DNA from: Waddliaceae bacterium | GTDB taxonomy: Bacteria; Chlamydiota; Chlamydiia; Chlamydiales; SLFE01 | NCBI GenBank assembly: GCA_007124415.1 | Contig: SLFE01000239.1 | Span: forward strand, 1-14,434 | Reading direction: 5' to 3' | DNA length: 14,434 nucleotides | In this document: positions 14,190 through 14,434 of the stretch, piece by piece | Position numbering within the stretch: position 1 is the first letter of the stretch | Layout of the letters: each line of letters begins with the position of its first letter | Program-made: the position numbers and the translations under genes | The notes under the pieces: model-generated | The model's input: the letters and a program-made list of their open reading frames with translations, nothing else | Databases searched by the model: none | What the model was told of the DNA's origin: nothing

Positions 14190-14218
14190 ATTATCTCAAT
14201 GAAGGTAATTAAAATCAA
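14190..14218 (-). promoter_or_regulatory. Candidate sigma-70/66-type promoter of NTT copy 2
   Basis: On the minus strand TTGATT (14213-14218) and GATAAT (14190-14195) are separated by exactly 17 nt, matching TTGACA/TATAAT at four and five of six positions. The predicted start is near 14183, giving a leader of about 56 nt before the ATG at 14127. It lies in the 124-nt gap after pgk. The first 13 bases, TTGATTTTAATTA (14206-14218), recur at the candidate promoter of NTT copy 1. Confidence 0.55.
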
Positions 14219-14251
14219 TGAATATTACAAAAATATTTAAGTTTCAATAGC

Positions 14252-14434
14252 TTAAATATTTTGTTTGACCTTGTCGGTCAAGACTTCAATACCGGGAAGA
14301 GTGCCGCTCTCGATAAATTCAAGCGAAGCGCCTCCTCCGGTGGAGAGGTGCGACATTTTTTCCGAAAGCCCCATAGAAGCTACAGCAGAGACCGAATCCC
14401 CTCCGCCGATAAGGGTCCTCGCCCAGAGCGAAGC
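14252..14434 (-). CDS. pgk: Phosphoglycerate kinase, C-terminal 60 residues (partial at window edge)
   Basis: The frame enters from the right edge and stops at TAA (14252-14254). The visible part reads TLIGGGDSVSAVASMG, then SHLSTGGGASLEFIESGTLPGIEVL and ends DKVKQNI. GGGD(S/T) and the STGGGASLE(F/L)hEG-x-LPG block are the C-terminal nucleotide-binding hallmarks of phosphoglycerate kinase, the glycolytic enzyme that makes ATP from 1,3-bisphosphoglycerate. The remaining roughly 340 residues lie outside the window. It is on the same strand as the nucleotide transporters and 124 nt upstream of copy 2, which has its own candidate promoter. Confidence 0.95.
   Translation of the reverse strand, partial: ASLWARTLIGGGDSVSAVASMGLSEKMSHLSTGGGASLEFIESGTLPGIEVLTDKVKQNI

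Overview
The window most likely comes from a chlamydia-like bacterium (phylum Chlamydiota, environmental lineages such as Waddlia, Parachlamydia or Criblamydia). Reasons: two tandem ATP/ADP-type nucleotide transporters (NTT family), an F-box protein of the kind amoeba-dwelling intracellular bacteria use as host-directed effectors, and a long tail-specific protease next to gltX, which echoes the Chlamydia tsp...gltX neighbourhood. Base composition is moderate, so a Waddlia-like genome is possible, but the species cannot be fixed from sequence alone.

Left part (1-3744, plus strand). The window opens inside a gene whose end encodes seven G/D-N-N-N tetrapeptide repeats followed by a short Cys/Gly tail (KAACGGPGGCGGFSL). 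A good hairpin terminator follows. Next comes a tightly packed set: a DUF692 multinuclear iron oxidase (BufB/MbnB-like, MNIO), its DUF2063 partner (BufC-like), an RsmB/Sun-type RNA m5C methyltransferase and a small hypothetical protein. DUF692 plus DUF2063 is the signature of RiPP pathways (bufferins, methanobactin relatives) that modify cysteines of a precursor peptide, so the truncated repeat/Cys protein just upstream is a credible but unusual precursor. This is the most interesting part of the window.

Middle (3710-9512, minus strand). Reading right to left: an F-box protein, a 70-residue two-helix membrane protein whose ribosome binding site overlaps the F-box stop codon, the periplasmic Tsp/Prc protease, a 165-bp near-perfect palindromic (MITE-like) element, gltX, and pgsA. 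The end of pgsA overlaps convergently with the small hypothetical gene.

Right part (9532-14434). A succinate-semialdehyde-dehydrogenase-type enzyme on the plus strand starts only 19 nt from the divergent F-box start and ends inside the end of the first NTT gene. Two NTT transporter paralogs lie in tandem on the minus strand, each preceded by the same 13-nt TTGATTTTAATTA box in a promoter-like context. The window ends in the C-terminal 60 codons of phosphoglycerate kinase. No tRNA, rRNA, CRISPR array, transposase or phage gene was seen.
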